This document shows, piece after piece, positions 8,301-17,116 of a stretch of 64,000 bases of DNA (positions are counted from its first letter, which is position 1; each line of letters begins with the position of its first letter). This DNA is from UBA1351 sp965140555 (GTDB lineage Bacteria > Bacillota > Clostridia > Lachnospirales > Vallitaleaceae): the NCBI GenBank assembly GCA_965140555.1, contig OZ223259.1, positions 2,790,001-2,854,000 on the forward strand, given 5' to 3'. The notes under the pieces were generated by a model. The model had not been told where the DNA came from. It made no database searches and saw only the letters and a list, made by a program, of their open reading frames with translations. The position numbers and the translations under genes are program-made.

Positions 8301-9014
8301 CTATTCTTTAATGATGGCTTTGGCAATAAGGGGATAACTCAACAAAAATACGAGAATCATGAGAAAGAATAAATGGATAGCAGCAAGAAAAGGATTCAAC
8401 GTATCTAAGCTAAAAATGAAGCGTCCGACTTGCCCCACTCGATTAAAAACCAGTCCATTCGTATATTGATTGAACATTACGAATAATAGTATGACAAAAA
8501 CAGGCGCGAAGGATACGATAATTTTTATAGGTTTACTGGAACGGTAATAAATGAGCGCAATGAGCCAGCCTATACTCAAAGAAAGGCAGAATATAGAAAA
8601 GGACCATAAGAAATCTGCTATTATATTCGTTGTATGATAGATTTCGTCCATCAACCCTATGGTAGGTATAAAGTAGGGTAATATATTATTTGTAAGTGTT
8701 TCGAATACTGCCAAAATAGCGGATAAAGTAAGCGTTGATAGAATGAAAGCCATATAGAATTTTTTTCTAGGTATATTATTGGCTTGGGTAAACATAAAAT
8801 TGGATTTGAATGCGTTAAGGCCTATGATCAATAGAAGAACATTTGTTGAAATCCCAAAGCCTTTGATATTCATATCAAAAGAACTATTATTGGAAAGTGC
8901 GTAGTCTAAAACCAATGCAAATAGAATAAAAGACAGCAAGCCAATATAATAGTATAGAGTTGTTCTTATAAATGTTGATAAAATATATTTTGAAATACGG
9001 ACTGTTTTTTTCAT
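8301..9014 (-). CDS. ABC transporter permease
   Basis: A 237-residue, very hydrophobic protein with about six membrane helices (for example residues 15-40, 55-70, 90-120, 135-155, 167-187 and 210-230). It has no sequence feature that tells its substrate. It is the last gene of a three-gene operon, 12 bases after the ATPase, which is the usual gntR-ATPase-permease order of YtrA-type systems linked to cell-envelope stress and some antimicrobial peptides. Start: GGAGG nine bases before ATG. Confidence 0.8.
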   Translation of the reverse strand: MKKTVRISKYILSTFIRTTLYYYIGLLSFILFALVLDYALSNNSSFDMNIKGFGISTNVLLLIIGLNAFKSNFMFTQANNIPRKKFYMAFILSTLTLSAILAVFETLTNNILPYFIPTIGLMDEIYHTTNIIADFLWSFSIFCLSLSIGWLIALIYYRSSKPIKIIVSFAPVFVILLFVMFNQYTNGLVFNRVGQVGRFIFSLDTLNPFLAAIHLFFLMILVFLLSYPLIAKAIIKE

Positions 9015-9026
9015 GAGGAAGCCTCC

Positions 9027-9884
9027 TTAGGATTGTGTTAAATGAATAAATAGGTTCTGAAGGTCGACAGGTTTAAACTCTAAATGAAGTTCTTTAGCTA
9101 AGGTTGTATCTCTTTTGGAATCAAAGACAATAACGGATTTAAAGGCACCTAAAGACTTTTCTATAGAGTAGGATTTATCCTTAACATATAAATCAACATG
9201 GTTCGACTCACCGGCTATACTATAGGTACTTGTTAAGAGTTCTTCAGTGGATTGATGAAGGATAAGTTTTCCCTTATCTATAATAATCACTTCTTCTACG
9301 ATCTCTTGAATCTCTTCGATTAAGTGCGTGGATAGAAGGATTGTTTTTGGGGAAGTGCTGTAATTTTTAATGATTTCCTTGTAGAGCAGACTGCGATGGT
9401 TGGCATCCAGACCTAATACAGGTTCATCAAAAGCAAGAATATCAGCATTAGAGGCCAATGTGAGAATAGCTTTAAAAATAGAAGCGTATCCTGTAGATAG
9501 GGATTTAACCTTTTTCTTAATATTCAAGTCAAAAGAGCGAGCAAGCTGTTGTGCATAGTCCAAATCGAAGTTAGGGTAGAATTCCCTTGTCCAATAAAAA
9601 ATTTTCTTAACAGTCAGTTCCGGTGGATATAAATTTGTTTCGGTCATATAGAAAATGGAGCTTAGGATAGTGTCATTTTCAAAGACGGATTCGCCGTCGT
9701 ATAGAATCGTACCTTCTGTAGGAAAAATTTTATTCGTTAATAGATTTAATAAGGTAGTTTTTCCTGCACCGTTTCGACCAAGAAGTCCATAGATTTTATT
9801 TGGTTCTAACGTTAAATTGATGCAATCAAGTGCGATGGTATCATTATAGCTTTTTTTTAAATTGGTGAATGCGATTTGCTTCAT
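9027..9884 (-). CDS. ABC transporter ATP-binding protein (YtrB/CcmA type)
   Basis: A 285-residue ATPase. Walker A GLLGRNGAGKTT is at about residues 34-45, Walker B ILAFDEPVLGLD at about 152-163, and an H-loop STHLIEE follows. The signature motif is degenerate (LSTGYASIFK instead of LSGGQ), as is common in YtrB-like ATPases. The C-terminal 70 residues form the variable accessory region. Its ATG overlaps the stop of the upstream GntR gene by four bases (ATGA), so translation is coupled. It powers the permease encoded just downstream; the transported compound is not known. Confidence 0.88.
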   Translation of the reverse strand: MKQIAFTNLKKSYNDTIALDCINLTLEPNKIYGLLGRNGAGKTTLLNLLTNKIFPTEGTILYDGESVFENDTILSSIFYMTETNLYPPELTVKKIFYWTREFYPNFDLDYAQQLARSFDLNIKKKVKSLSTGYASIFKAILTLASNADILAFDEPVLGLDANHRSLLYKEIIKNYSTSPKTILLSTHLIEEIQEIVEEVIIIDKGKLILHQSTEELLTSTYSIAGESNHVDLYVKDKSYSIEKSLGAFKSVIVFDSKRDTTLAKELHLEFKPVDLQNLFIHLTQS

Positions 9885-10249
9885 TTTGAGGAACCCCTTT
9901 CTATCATCTGTATAATATCGGTTGTAGAAATATTTAACTTTGTTGCTTCTTCAAGAAGGGTTACAATATAGCCTTCATAAAAAGAAGCCTTTCTTTTTTT
10001 TAGAATCATATCCTTTGCACCAGGTGATACAAACATACCGACACCTCTTTTCTTATAGAGTATGTTCTCGTTAACAAGAAGATTAACGCCCTTTCGAGCA
10101 GTAGCAGGATTAATGGTAAAGGTTACAGAAATATCTGTGGTGGATACAATCTGGGTATTTTCTTTAAAGATATCGTTCAGGATATCATCCTCAATAGCTT
10201 CGGCCAATTGGATGTATATCGGAGTATCACTATCAAAATCAAATTGCAT
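9881..10249 (-). CDS. GntR family regulator, YtrA subfamily
   Basis: A 122-residue protein with an N-terminal winged helix (FDSDTPIYIQLAEAIEDDI; recognition helix in DISVTFTINPATARKGVNLLVNENI; wing YKKRGVGMFVS) and only a short C-terminal tail of about 45 residues, the hallmark of YtrA-type GntR repressors. It normally represses its own operon until cell-wall antibiotics or related signals appear. An upstream in-frame ATG (10258) lies inside the ribosome-binding site; AGGAG nine bases before ATG 10249 fixes the start. It heads the ABC transporter operon and has its own palindrome (10273-10294) over the promoter. Confidence 0.9.
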   Translation of the reverse strand: MQFDFDSDTPIYIQLAEAIEDDILNDIFKENTQIVSTTDISVTFTINPATARKGVNLLVNENILYKKRGVGMFVSPGAKDMILKKRKASFYEGYIVTLLEEATKLNISTTDIIQMIERGSSK

Positions 10250-10272
10250 GACTAGCATCTCCTTTCACAGAG

Positions 10273-10321
10273 GTTAGTTACTTGTGTAACTAACTATACA
10301 ACTAACTAACAAAAAAGTCAA
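10273..10321 (-). promoter_or_regulatory. Promoter and operator of the gntR-ABC operon
   Basis: On the minus strand TTGACT (10316-10321) and TATAGT (10293-10298) are 17 bases apart. Overlapping the -10 edge and the predicted start site is a perfect inverted repeat: GTTAGTTAC (10273-10281), four bases, GTAACTAAC (10286-10294). A dimeric GntR repressor bound there would block transcription, so this is probably the autoregulatory YtrA-type operator. Confidence 0.7.
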
Positions 10322-10324
10322 TAG

Positions 10325-10373
10325 GGTATCACGAGTGATACCAGGTTTTTTAGAGGGTATCATGAATGATACC
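10325..10373. promoter_or_regulatory. Tandem 18-bp palindromes upstream of the azoreductase gene
   Basis: Two nearly identical perfect palindromes, GGTATCAC-GA-GTGATACC (10325-10342) and GGTATCAT-GA-ATGATACC (10356-10373), have centres 31 bases apart, about three helical turns. They differ by one compensated base pair. They lie upstream of the azoreductase promoter and differ from the gntR operator, so a second regulator, not encoded next door, probably binds them cooperatively. Confidence 0.65.
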
Positions 10374-10394
10374 AAGGTTCTTAAATGTACCTAC

Positions 10395-10422
10395 TTGTTA
10401 AAAATAGCCTATGTGCTAAAAT
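10395..10422 (+). promoter_or_regulatory. Promoter of the azoreductase gene
   Basis: TTGTTA (10395-10400) and TAAAAT (10417-10422) with a 16-base spacer, about 50 bases before the start codon. The tandem palindromes lie 22 bases upstream of the -35, a position suited either to an activator or to a repressor acting by looping. Confidence 0.45.
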
Positions 10423-10471
10423 GGTAGTATAAGAAACACCAATGATACAGATTTAGGAAAAGGAGAATCCT

Positions 10472-11077
10472 ATGAGTAAAGTATTGTATATTAAAGCGAA
10501 TGCGAAACCTGAAGGTCAATCAAGATCTTTTGCAGTTTCAGATGCATTTATTGAAGAATATAAGAAAAATAACCCGAACGACGAGATAACAACCCTTGAT
10601 CTTTATAAAGAAGAGATTGATTTCTTGTCCGGAGAAGATATTGCAGATGTGTTTGGTCCTAAAACAGAAGAGAGCAAGAACCATCCTATTCTTAAGTATG
10701 CCTACCAATTTTTGGAAGCAGACAAATATGTAGTGGCAGCCCCATTTTGGAATTTAGGGTTACCTGCAATTTTGAAAGCATATATTGATTATATTTGTGT
10801 GACAGGTATTACATTCAAATATACGGAAAATGGTCCGGTAGGTTTATGTACGGATAAGAAGGCGATACATATTGTTGCGAGAGGTGGTCATTATCTTGAA
10901 GGTCCGGCAACCGGATTTGAAATGGGCGACCGTTACTTACGCGTTCTTTTTGGTTTCTTAGGTATTGTTGACTTTGAAACGGTTCCTGTTGAAGGCGTGG
11001 ATGTTGTCGGAGCTGATGTTGAGGCAATTGTAGCAAAAGCAACGAAGCGTGCCAAAGAAATAGCAGAGAATTTCTAA
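10472..11077 (+). CDS. azoR: FMN-dependent NADH-azoreductase (flavodoxin-like fold)
   Basis: A 201-residue cytoplasmic flavoprotein of the AzoR/acyl-carrier phosphodiesterase family. The N-terminal strand and phosphate-binding loop (YIKANAKPEGQSRS) and the AAPFWNLGLPAILKAYIDYICVTGITF segment around residue 92 are family signatures for FMN binding and the active site. The enzyme reduces quinones and azo compounds with two electrons from NADH and typically protects against electrophiles. AAAGGAGAATCCT precedes ATG. It is a single-gene unit: own promoter upstream, strong terminator downstream. The paired palindromes upstream suggest induction by quinone-like compounds. Confidence 0.92.
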   Translation: MSKVLYIKANAKPEGQSRSFAVSDAFIEEYKKNNPNDEITTLDLYKEEIDFLSGEDIADVFGPKTEESKNHPILKYAYQFLEADKYVVAAPFWNLGLPAILKAYIDYICVTGITFKYTENGPVGLCTDKKAIHIVARGGHYLEGPATGFEMGDRYLRVLFGFLGIVDFETVPVEGVDVVGADVEAIVAKATKRAKEIAENF

Positions 11078-11115
11078 CGATCCTGAATAGTCAAAAGAAG
11101 TATTATTTATAAAAA

Positions 11116-11155
11116 GGCTCCAAGTTCCTATTATAGAGAGGAACTTGGAGCCTTT
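11116..11155. terminator. Bidirectional terminator between azoR and the DUF2798 gene
   Basis: GGCTCCAAGTTCCT (11116-11129) pairs perfectly with AGGAACTTGGAGCC (11139-11152), flanked by AAAAA on the left and TTT on the right. It serves the two convergent genes. Confidence 0.8.
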
Positions 11156-11171
11156 CACGTGTTCTTCAAAG

Positions 11172-11657
11172 TTAGTTGTCGGCTTCGACCCTATGTGTAA
11201 TCGTGCCGATAGGAAAGAGTTGTCGAAAGATGAGACGAACAATAGGTCCTGCAAGGATTAGTTGAAGAGGAAGGGCAACAATAAAGTTAAAAGGGATATT
11301 CACAAGCCATACAATAAGCGTTTGGGATGTAAAACCGACACCGTGGATTGCACCAAAGAGGGACATCACAATAACCATACCGGATACCATCGAGCCGGAG
11401 ATGATTAGGACCTTTTTGACAGTAGGATCTTCATCTTTGATGAAACGGAAGGCAAAGCCTTTTGCAATGGGACTGACAATAAACCAATCAGCGATAAAAG
11501 CAACAAAAAAGGCTAATGGAAACCCTAACCACACTTCAGAAAAAAAACCTTCATGATAGCCGTCAATACGATATATGTTATAGACGGTCATAACATAGAC
11601 CATGAAACTGCACATAAAAAATGTAAAAATAAGACTTTCTTTTTTGTTAATAGGCAT
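11172..11657 (-). CDS. DUF2798 family membrane protein
   Basis: A 161-residue membrane protein with four helices arranged as two DUF2798 repeats: residues about 10-60 (IFTFFMCSFMVYVMTVYNIY, then WLGFPLAFFVAFIADWF) and about 85-150 (LIISGSMVSGMVIVMSLFG, then IPFNFIVALPLQLILAGP). The family is widespread and of unknown function. An in-frame ATG 12 bases further upstream sits inside the ribosome-binding site; GGAGG before ATG 11657 decides the start. It stands alone, convergent with azoR. Confidence 0.82.
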   Translation of the reverse strand: MPINKKESLIFTFFMCSFMVYVMTVYNIYRIDGYHEGFFSEVWLGFPLAFFVAFIADWFIVSPIAKGFAFRFIKDEDPTVKKVLIISGSMVSGMVIVMSLFGAIHGVGFTSQTLIVWLVNIPFNFIVALPLQLILAGPIVRLIFRQLFPIGTITHRVEADN

Positions 11658-11780
11658 AAATTCCTCCATAAATGGCTAATAAAAAAGACAGTTCGCCCCT
11701 ATAACTTTCGTTACAATCGGACAACTGTCAAATCTTCACTACCATTTTCATTTAATGTGTTTATATTGTATTTTCTATAA

Positions 11781-11873
11781 AATAATTAGAGTGTTAAAAG
11801 TATATAGTTGATCTTTCACATACAATATAGTGTATGTGGATATAGTGAAACCTTGCTTTTGACGCCCTAATCA
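11781..11873 (-). repeat. MITE-like hairpin element, copy A
   Basis: A 93-base noncoding element with imperfect 21-base terminal inverted repeats (11781-11801 and 11853-11873; outer block TTTTGACGCCCTAATCAT on the right) and a nested CACATACA/TGTATGTG inverted repeat. Read on the minus strand it aligns along most of its length with the copy at 31389. It occupies the centre of the gene-free stretch 11658-12042, upstream of the promoter at 11983. Otherwise I see only AT-rich sequence there. Confidence 0.75.
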
Positions 11874-11982
11874 TATTAGAATACCACTAATTGAAATGAA
11901 AAGCAAGGGATACTATAAATTTGTTTGATTTCTCATAGATTTGGTAATTCAGTTATATAAGAATGCGTCAAGACACGACTAC

Positions 11983-12012
11983 TTGCTATACAGAGCAGTC
12001 ATACCGTATAAT
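11983..12012 (+). promoter_or_regulatory. Promoter of the small membrane protein gene at 12043
   Basis: TTGCTA (11983-11988) and a perfect TATAAT (12007-12012) are 18 bases apart, 31 bases before the GTG start. Its position rules out the longer TTG-started frame beginning at 11941. Confidence 0.5.
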
Positions 12013-12042
12013 GGAAATAGTAAATCAAGGAGGATGATGCTG

Positions 12043-12483
12043 GTGTCTACTCAAAAAGAAATTCGTATAAAAACCCGATACACATCGATAGAGGAATGTC
12101 GAGAGTCGTGTCGTGACATTCATAAGAAAACGGTGATGGCAACAACTTTTTCCAGAGGTATAAGTGGAGAGATTAATCAGGATAACCATTTTGTATTAAG
12201 TAGTACACAAAAGGGGAGTGCTTTATTTGAGTTTGTCGGGCAGATTATAGAAGCTGATGACGGCATATACATGGTAGGGGAGATCCAAAAAAAACGACGG
12301 GCACTGTGGATTATATATGGGAATATTGTCTTTGGTTTTCTAATGGGATTAGTATTAATTATGACTATGAATGTTGTCCTTGTTTTCTTTGCCCTGTTTT
12401 TCATGAGTGTACCTTGGATAAATGTAATCTATATCAATCGCAGCAATGCCCTATACAACGTTATTAAGAAAAAAGTGAGCTGA
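12043..12483 (+). CDS. Hypothetical membrane-anchored protein
   Basis: 146 residues: a soluble N-terminal domain of about 88 residues (starting STQKEIRIKTRYTSIEEC, containing GSALFEFVGQIIEADDGIYMVGE) followed by two adjacent membrane helices (about 90-125) and a short basic tail. I do not recognise the family. The start is chosen as GTG 12043, nine bases after AAGGAGG (12027-12033); two ATGs at 12034 and 12037 are too close to the ribosome-binding site, and a longer TTG form would begin upstream of the promoter. The N-terminal strand-rich segment between a short cytosolic helix and a membrane hairpin resembles small stress-associated membrane proteins, but no function can be assigned. Confidence 0.6.
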   Translation: MSTQKEIRIKTRYTSIEECRESCRDIHKKTVMATTFSRGISGEINQDNHFVLSSTQKGSALFEFVGQIIEADDGIYMVGEIQKKRRALWIIYGNIVFGFLMGLVLIMTMNVVLVFFALFFMSVPWINVIYINRSNALYNVIKKKVS

Positions 12484-12503
12484 TGGTGTTGCATGGGAGT
12501 GCA

Positions 12504-13385
12504 TCACCAATGGTTTCGATATTCTCGTGGTGTCATACCCGTATATTTACGGAATTGCCGGTTAAAGTAGCTCGCATTATTGAAGCCACAGGCATAGAGG
12601 ATGTCGAGGGTGGATAGGCTAGAGTCCATTAGCTGTTCACAGGCTTTTTTGACGCGATAGCGATTCAAATACTCAAAAGGTGTGAGCCCATAGAGGTCTT
12701 TAAAGAGTTTACAAAAGTAGCCGCGACTTAAGGCGCATTCTTGAGCCAATTGGATGAGCGTAATAGGTTCTTCATAATGATGATGAATATAGTGCAGAGA
12801 ATTCTCGATATGGGATACCGTTGATATAGGATGATCGGGAAGGGATAATCGACTAAAATGTTCCGTATATAACGTATGCCATAGATGAATAAGCGTTCCG
12901 ATAACGAGAATACCAGAGCTTGAAGAGGCATTCTTGTTATAATAGTGCATAAGAATAATGACTTGTTCAATAGCCTTGCTATACCAAGGCAGATGGGGTT
13001 GTATGGCAATATAATTCCGAATGCCGGTAAAGTATAAGGGATTGACATAATCCGGACATTCAGGGAACTGAAGGGATTGTGTCAAGAGTTCAGTGGAAAA
13101 TACACAGGCATAATATCGACAGCCATTGGTATCCGGAACAGTGGCTTTATGTAGGAGATGGGAGGGGAGAAAGAGCGCATCTCCGGCAGATAATCGGAGT
13201 ACTTCATCTTCAATATTAAAAAGTAGTGTGCCCTTTTCCACATAGAAAAATTCGACCTCATGATGCCAATGCAAGTATAATGCGGAAGCCACACCGGAAG
13301 GGATGTCGGTACAATGTAGGGAATAAGGTAGTCCATGAGTCTTATGTGAATATCGTTCTTGATAAATAATACTATTAGCCGACAT
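12504..13385 (-). CDS. AraC family regulator with cupin sensor domain
   Basis: 293 residues. The N-terminal cupin (about 20-110: LHWHHEVEFFYVEKGTLLFNIEDEVLRLSAGDALFLPS) is the usual sugar-binding fold. The C-terminal pair of helix-turn-helices (about 190-290: PITLIQLAQECALSRGYFCKLFKDLYGLTPFEYLNRYRVKKA, then STLDILYACGFNNASYFNRQFRKYTGMTPREYR) is the AraC signature. It lies divergent from the GH31 gene, 145 bases apart, and is its likely activator, responding to the oligosaccharide or its products. Start: AAAGGA eight bases before ATG. The effector is inferred from neighbourhood only. Confidence 0.92.
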   Translation of the reverse strand: MSANSIIYQERYSHKTHGLPYSLHCTDIPSGVASALYLHWHHEVEFFYVEKGTLLFNIEDEVLRLSAGDALFLPSHLLHKATVPDTNGCRYYACVFSTELLTQSLQFPECPDYVNPLYFTGIRNYIAIQPHLPWYSKAIEQVIILMHYYNKNASSSSGILVIGTLIHLWHTLYTEHFSRLSLPDHPISTVSHIENSLHYIHHHYEEPITLIQLAQECALSRGYFCKLFKDLYGLTPFEYLNRYRVKKACEQLMDSSLSTLDILYACGFNNASYFNRQFRKYTGMTPREYRNHW

Positions 13386-13530
13386 AATACGTATCCTTTC
13401 GCAAAAGTGTAATATTTATATATGAATATTGTACTACTATTAGAGAATAAAGTACAAGACCTTTTGTAGGATTCTTGCTAGGATGAGAATAGATGATAAT
13501 CATCAGTAATGGTATGAAAGGAGAAGAAGA

Positions 13531-15561
13531 ATGGGACGATTTTATCAAGAGAATAACACCTTATTATGGAAAGGTGATGGTGAGTATCTTAAGATTCAGC
13601 CATGGGGGAAAGATGGTATTCGGGTGATGGGTTCCTATATGAAAGAGATAGAGGAATCCTATGACGCATTAATGCCGGTGGATGGAGAAATGAATCAAGA
13701 TACACAGATTAACATAGTTTCGGCACAAACATCATCAGAACAGGCGAATCAAGTTGTTGCTTCTGTGCATAACGGGAAGATAACGGCAACGTTATATGGT
13801 CAAGGATGGGAAAGCCCTCCACGAATTGTTTTTATGAATCAAGAGGGTAAGATTTTGTTAGAAGAAATTGATTGTGGGGGCGCGTTGAAACGAAGGGCGC
13901 GGGATTACAAACCTATTTTGAGTGGCGATTTTTCACTAAAAGCCACATTCAGAAGTACGTCGGATGAGAAGATATATGGAATGGGCCAATACCAACAGGA
14001 CGATTTTAATTTGAAGAATACAACCCTTGAATTGGCACATAGGAATTCACAAGCATCCGTTCCTTTTTATTTGTCCAGTCAAGGTTATGGATTCTTATGG
14101 CATAATCCGGCAGTGGGAGAGGTTCATTTCAGCAAGAATGAAACAGCATGGCAGGCAGGAAGTACAAAGCGATTGGATTACTATATAACCGCTGGGGATA
14201 CGCCGTCAGCCATTTTAGAAAACTATATGACGGTGACAGGAAAACCGCCGATGATGCCTGAATATGGGTTGGGATTTTGGCAATGTAAATTACGCTATTG
14301 GAACCAAGAACAGCTGTTGGAAGTGGCAAGAGAATATAAGCGAAGAAATTTGCCGATTGATGTGATTGTGTGTGACTTTTTCCATTGGCCTAAAATGGGT
14401 GATTTCCGCTTTGAAGAAGAGTTTTTCCCCGATCCTCAAGGGATGGTAGATGAATTAAAAGCCATGGATATTGAACTCATGGTTTCGGTATGGCCTCAAA
14501 TAGATATTAAGAGTGAGAACTATGATGAAATGAAAGATAATAACCTGCTGATTCGCCCGGAACGTGGTATGAATATCAGTATGGGATTTGGCGGATACAG
14601 TAACTTCTTTGACGCAACGAATCCAAGGGCACGTCACTATGTATGGGATAAGTGCAAACAAAATTACTATGATTTGGGGATAAAATTATTCTGGTTAGAC
14701 GAGGCAGAGCCTGAATTTGGAGAGTATGACTATGATAATTTCCGATGTTATGAAGGGCCTTATAGTCAGATTGGTAATATCTATCCTCTACGTTATTCCC
14801 AAACCTTCTATCAAGGGATGGTAGATGCAGGACAGAAAGAGGTTGTTAATCTTGTCCGATGTGCTTGGGCAGGAAGTCAGCGTTATGGAGCCTTGGTATG
14901 GTCCGGAGATATTGCCAGTACCTTTGAGTCATTCCGCAATCAAGTCGTGGCAGGCTTACATATGGCACTGTCAGGTATTGTATGGTGGACAACAGATATT
15001 GGTGGATTCTATGGTGGAAATCCGAAGGATGAAGGTTTTAGAGAGCTCTTTGTGCGCTGGTTCCAATGGGGAACATTTTGCCCGGTTATGCGTCTCCATG
15101 GGGATCGTATGCCATCAACAGAGTTATCCTATAAAGATGGACGTCCTTATCTGTTCACAGGTGGAGACAATGAAGTATGGAGCTATGGAGAAGAGAATTA
15201 TGACATTCTTGTACGATTTATGCGGTTAAGAGAGGCTATGCGTCCGTATACCCGTCGATTAATGCAAGATGCACATAATATAGGAAAACCTATTATGCGT
15301 CCGATGTTCTATGAATTTCCCGATGTAGCAATCTGCTATGAACTTGACAATCAATATATGTTTGGGGAAGAGCTATTAGTAGCACCGATTACGGTACAGG
15401 GTATGAAGGAACGGGAGGTGTATTTACCGGAAGGAACGACATGGATTGATATTTTCACGGAACAATCCTATGAAGGCAGCGGTTATATAACTGTGGAGAC
15501 ACCAATGGAAACCATGCCTGTATTCTACAAAGGAGATGCATTACCGGAATGGCTACGTTAG
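13531..15561 (+). CDS. GH31 glycoside hydrolase, probably alpha-xylosidase
   Basis: 676 residues, no signal peptide. The N-terminal beta-sandwich is followed by the GH31 barrel: PMMPEYGLGFWQCKLRYWNQEQLL (about 238-262), VIVCDFFHWPKMGDFRF, then the nucleophile Asp390 in KLFWLDEAEPE and the acid/base Asp460 in LVWSGDI, 70 residues apart as expected. The DEAEPE form is typical of alpha-xylosidases that trim xyloglucan-type side chains; alpha-glucosidase activity remains possible. AAAGGAG precedes ATG. It is divergent from an AraC regulator and faces a GH27 enzyme across a terminator. Intracellular location implies an importer elsewhere in the genome. Confidence 0.9.
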   Translation: MGRFYQENNTLLWKGDGEYLKIQPWGKDGIRVMGSYMKEIEESYDALMPVDGEMNQDTQINIVSAQTSSEQANQVVASVHNGKITATLYGQGWESPPRIVFMNQEGKILLEEIDCGGALKRRARDYKPILSGDFSLKATFRSTSDEKIYGMGQYQQDDFNLKNTTLELAHRNSQASVPFYLSSQGYGFLWHNPAVGEVHFSKNETAWQAGSTKRLDYYITAGDTPSAILENYMTVTGKPPMMPEYGLGFWQCKLRYWNQEQLLEVAREYKRRNLPIDVIVCDFFHWPKMGDFRFEEEFFPDPQGMVDELKAMDIELMVSVWPQIDIKSENYDEMKDNNLLIRPERGMNISMGFGGYSNFFDATNPRARHYVWDKCKQNYYDLGIKLFWLDEAEPEFGEYDYDNFRCYEGPYSQIGNIYPLRYSQTFYQGMVDAGQKEVVNLVRCAWAGSQRYGALVWSGDIASTFESFRNQVVAGLHMALSGIVWWTTDIGGFYGGNPKDEGFRELFVRWFQWGTFCPVMRLHGDRMPSTELSYKDGRPYLFTGGDNEVWSYGEENYDILVRFMRLREAMRPYTRRLMQDAHNIGKPIMRPMFYEFPDVAICYELDNQYMFGEELLVAPITVQGMKEREVYLPEGTTWIDIFTEQSYEGSGYITVETPMETMPVFYKGDALPEWLR

Positions 15562-15630
15562 GACTCATAAGAGATCTATTAGTAGACAATACCTATTTAG
15601 AATAACAAGGAAGCAATAAGGCATAAAAAT

Positions 15631-15681
15631 AGGACACTATACCGGAGTTAGGAAAAACGTATCCTAACGGTATAGTGTCCT
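15631..15681 (-). terminator. Terminator of the GH27 gene
   Basis: AGGACACTATACCG (15631-15644) pairs with CGGTATAGTGTCCT (15668-15681) and the interior adds TTAGGA/TCCTAA pairing, giving a very long stem. On the minus strand the stem is followed by ATTTTTATG, so it mainly ends GH27 transcription; it may also stop the convergent GH31 message. Confidence 0.7.
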
Positions 15682-15700
15682 AAGTTAGTATAGAGTTGTG

Positions 15701-16993
15701 TTACTGAATAAAAATTAAACGCGCACCGTGAGGTGGAACGCATAACGATATGTGATTATTCTGTGGAAGAATAGGCTTATCTGTCCAAATTTCCGTCATG
15801 GTTGTAGAAGTGATATCTACACCGATGTCGGAAAGGGGGATGGATAAGTCTTTTTCTTCGTCGGATAGATTGAACATACCGATACAGACAGCATCCGTAT
15901 TCACGTTATGAGTCATCCATAAGGCTTCAGTGGAGGTTCGTAGGAGTTGTCGAGCTTGCCAGTGTTCATCAAGAAGATCAAGAAGGCGTTCTTTCGTGAG
16001 GAGCGTTAAGGTCCAATCATCTAAACGTGTTAATTCAGCACCAATCATTAATGGGGAGCGGAAGATACACCATAGACTCATCATTGTCATTTGCTCGTCG
16101 TGAGTCAATTGAGTGAGGCGTTCATGATGGAATCCTTTACCCAAGTATCCGATGGGAAGCATATCGCAATCCGGGTATGAACCGTTACCTACATGGCGTT
16201 CCCATAGTTCACAACGTTCAAACATATTCAAAAGAAGAGGCCAATCATCCCAAAAGTCATCGGTGATACGCCACATTGTGGCATGTTTATGATAGTGCCA
16301 CGCTTTGTCTATAAGAGCAGGACCTGGGGAAAGACTTAATACAATATCACGAGGTGATTTTTCGATGGCATTATAGAGCATCTCAATCTCATGTTGACCG
16401 GAGTAGGGGGCATCAACATACATATTGGTATTGGCAATATCATCACATTTGATGAAGTCAACGCCCCAACTCGTATAGAGTTCAATGAGACTATCATAAT
16501 ATAGTTGACCTTCGGGTGTCGCTTTGACACCGTACATATCCGGGTTCCACTTGGATATGGAGGAAGGATTGGCAATAATATTTGCAGTGACATCTGTATT
16601 CAGAAGCCCTGTATGGTTATGAGCTGCTTGCCTTGGAACTCCGCGCATGATATGAATACCAAATTTGAGGCCTAGGCTGTGAATGTAATCAGCTAAGGGT
16701 TTGAAACCTGCTCCGTTTGCAGAGGAAGGAAAACGTTCGGGACAGGGAAGCAGTCGAGAATAGTCATCCATAACCAGATGGTGGAATGGAATATATTGAT
16801 GTTCTGCACGTTGACTTGCCGGATTTGGTGCGTACCACTGAATGTCTACAACGATATATTCCCAACCATATGCTTTCAAGTGCTTGTGCATATAGTCTGC
16901 ATTCGCTTTAATTTGTTCTTCATTTACCGTTGTGTCGTAGTAATCGTAACTGTTCCAACCCATGGGTGCATGTGGAAATGTTTTCTTTAACAT
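15701..16993 (-). CDS. GH27 glycoside hydrolase (alpha-galactosidase or beta-L-arabinopyranosidase)
   Basis: 430 residues with the GH27 barrel from the N-terminus (APMGWNSYDYYDTTVNEEQI, YIVVDIQWY, LKFGIHIMRG). The nucleophile is Asp184 in VDFIKCDDI and the acid/base Asp246 in WRITDDFWDDW. A C-terminal beta-sandwich follows (about 345-430). A longer reading frame reaches 17122, but it would overlap the divergent regulator; AAGGAG seven bases before ATG 16993 is convincing. No secretion signal. GH27 includes alpha-galactosidases and beta-L-arabinopyranosidases; the choice cannot be made here. It is divergent from its own AraC-type gene, mirroring the GH31 pair. Confidence 0.88.
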   Translation of the reverse strand: MLKKTFPHAPMGWNSYDYYDTTVNEEQIKANADYMHKHLKAYGWEYIVVDIQWYAPNPASQRAEHQYIPFHHLVMDDYSRLLPCPERFPSSANGAGFKPLADYIHSLGLKFGIHIMRGVPRQAAHNHTGLLNTDVTANIIANPSSISKWNPDMYGVKATPEGQLYYDSLIELYTSWGVDFIKCDDIANTNMYVDAPYSGQHEIEMLYNAIEKSPRDIVLSLSPGPALIDKAWHYHKHATMWRITDDFWDDWPLLLNMFERCELWERHVGNGSYPDCDMLPIGYLGKGFHHERLTQLTHDEQMTMMSLWCIFRSPLMIGAELTRLDDWTLTLLTKERLLDLLDEHWQARQLLRTSTEALWMTHNVNTDAVCIGMFNLSDEEKDLSIPLSDIGVDITSTTMTEIWTDKPILPQNNHISLCVPPHGARLIFIQ

Positions 16994-17035
16994 ATCAGAA
17001 CTCCTTATCGAATAATCAGTATTAATTTGATGCCA

Positions 17036-17064
17036 TTGAAATGTTTCTAATAGTATCATATAAT
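17036..17064 (+). promoter_or_regulatory. Promoter of the AraC-type gene at 17117
   Basis: TTGAAA (17036-17041), 17 bases, TATAAT (17059-17064). It lies in the 123-base divergent region shared with the GH27 gene. Confidence 0.55.
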
Positions 17065-17116
17065 TGAAAAGAATGGATAACAAGAAGACTTTCTTGACAA
17101 GAAGGGTAATAATTTG

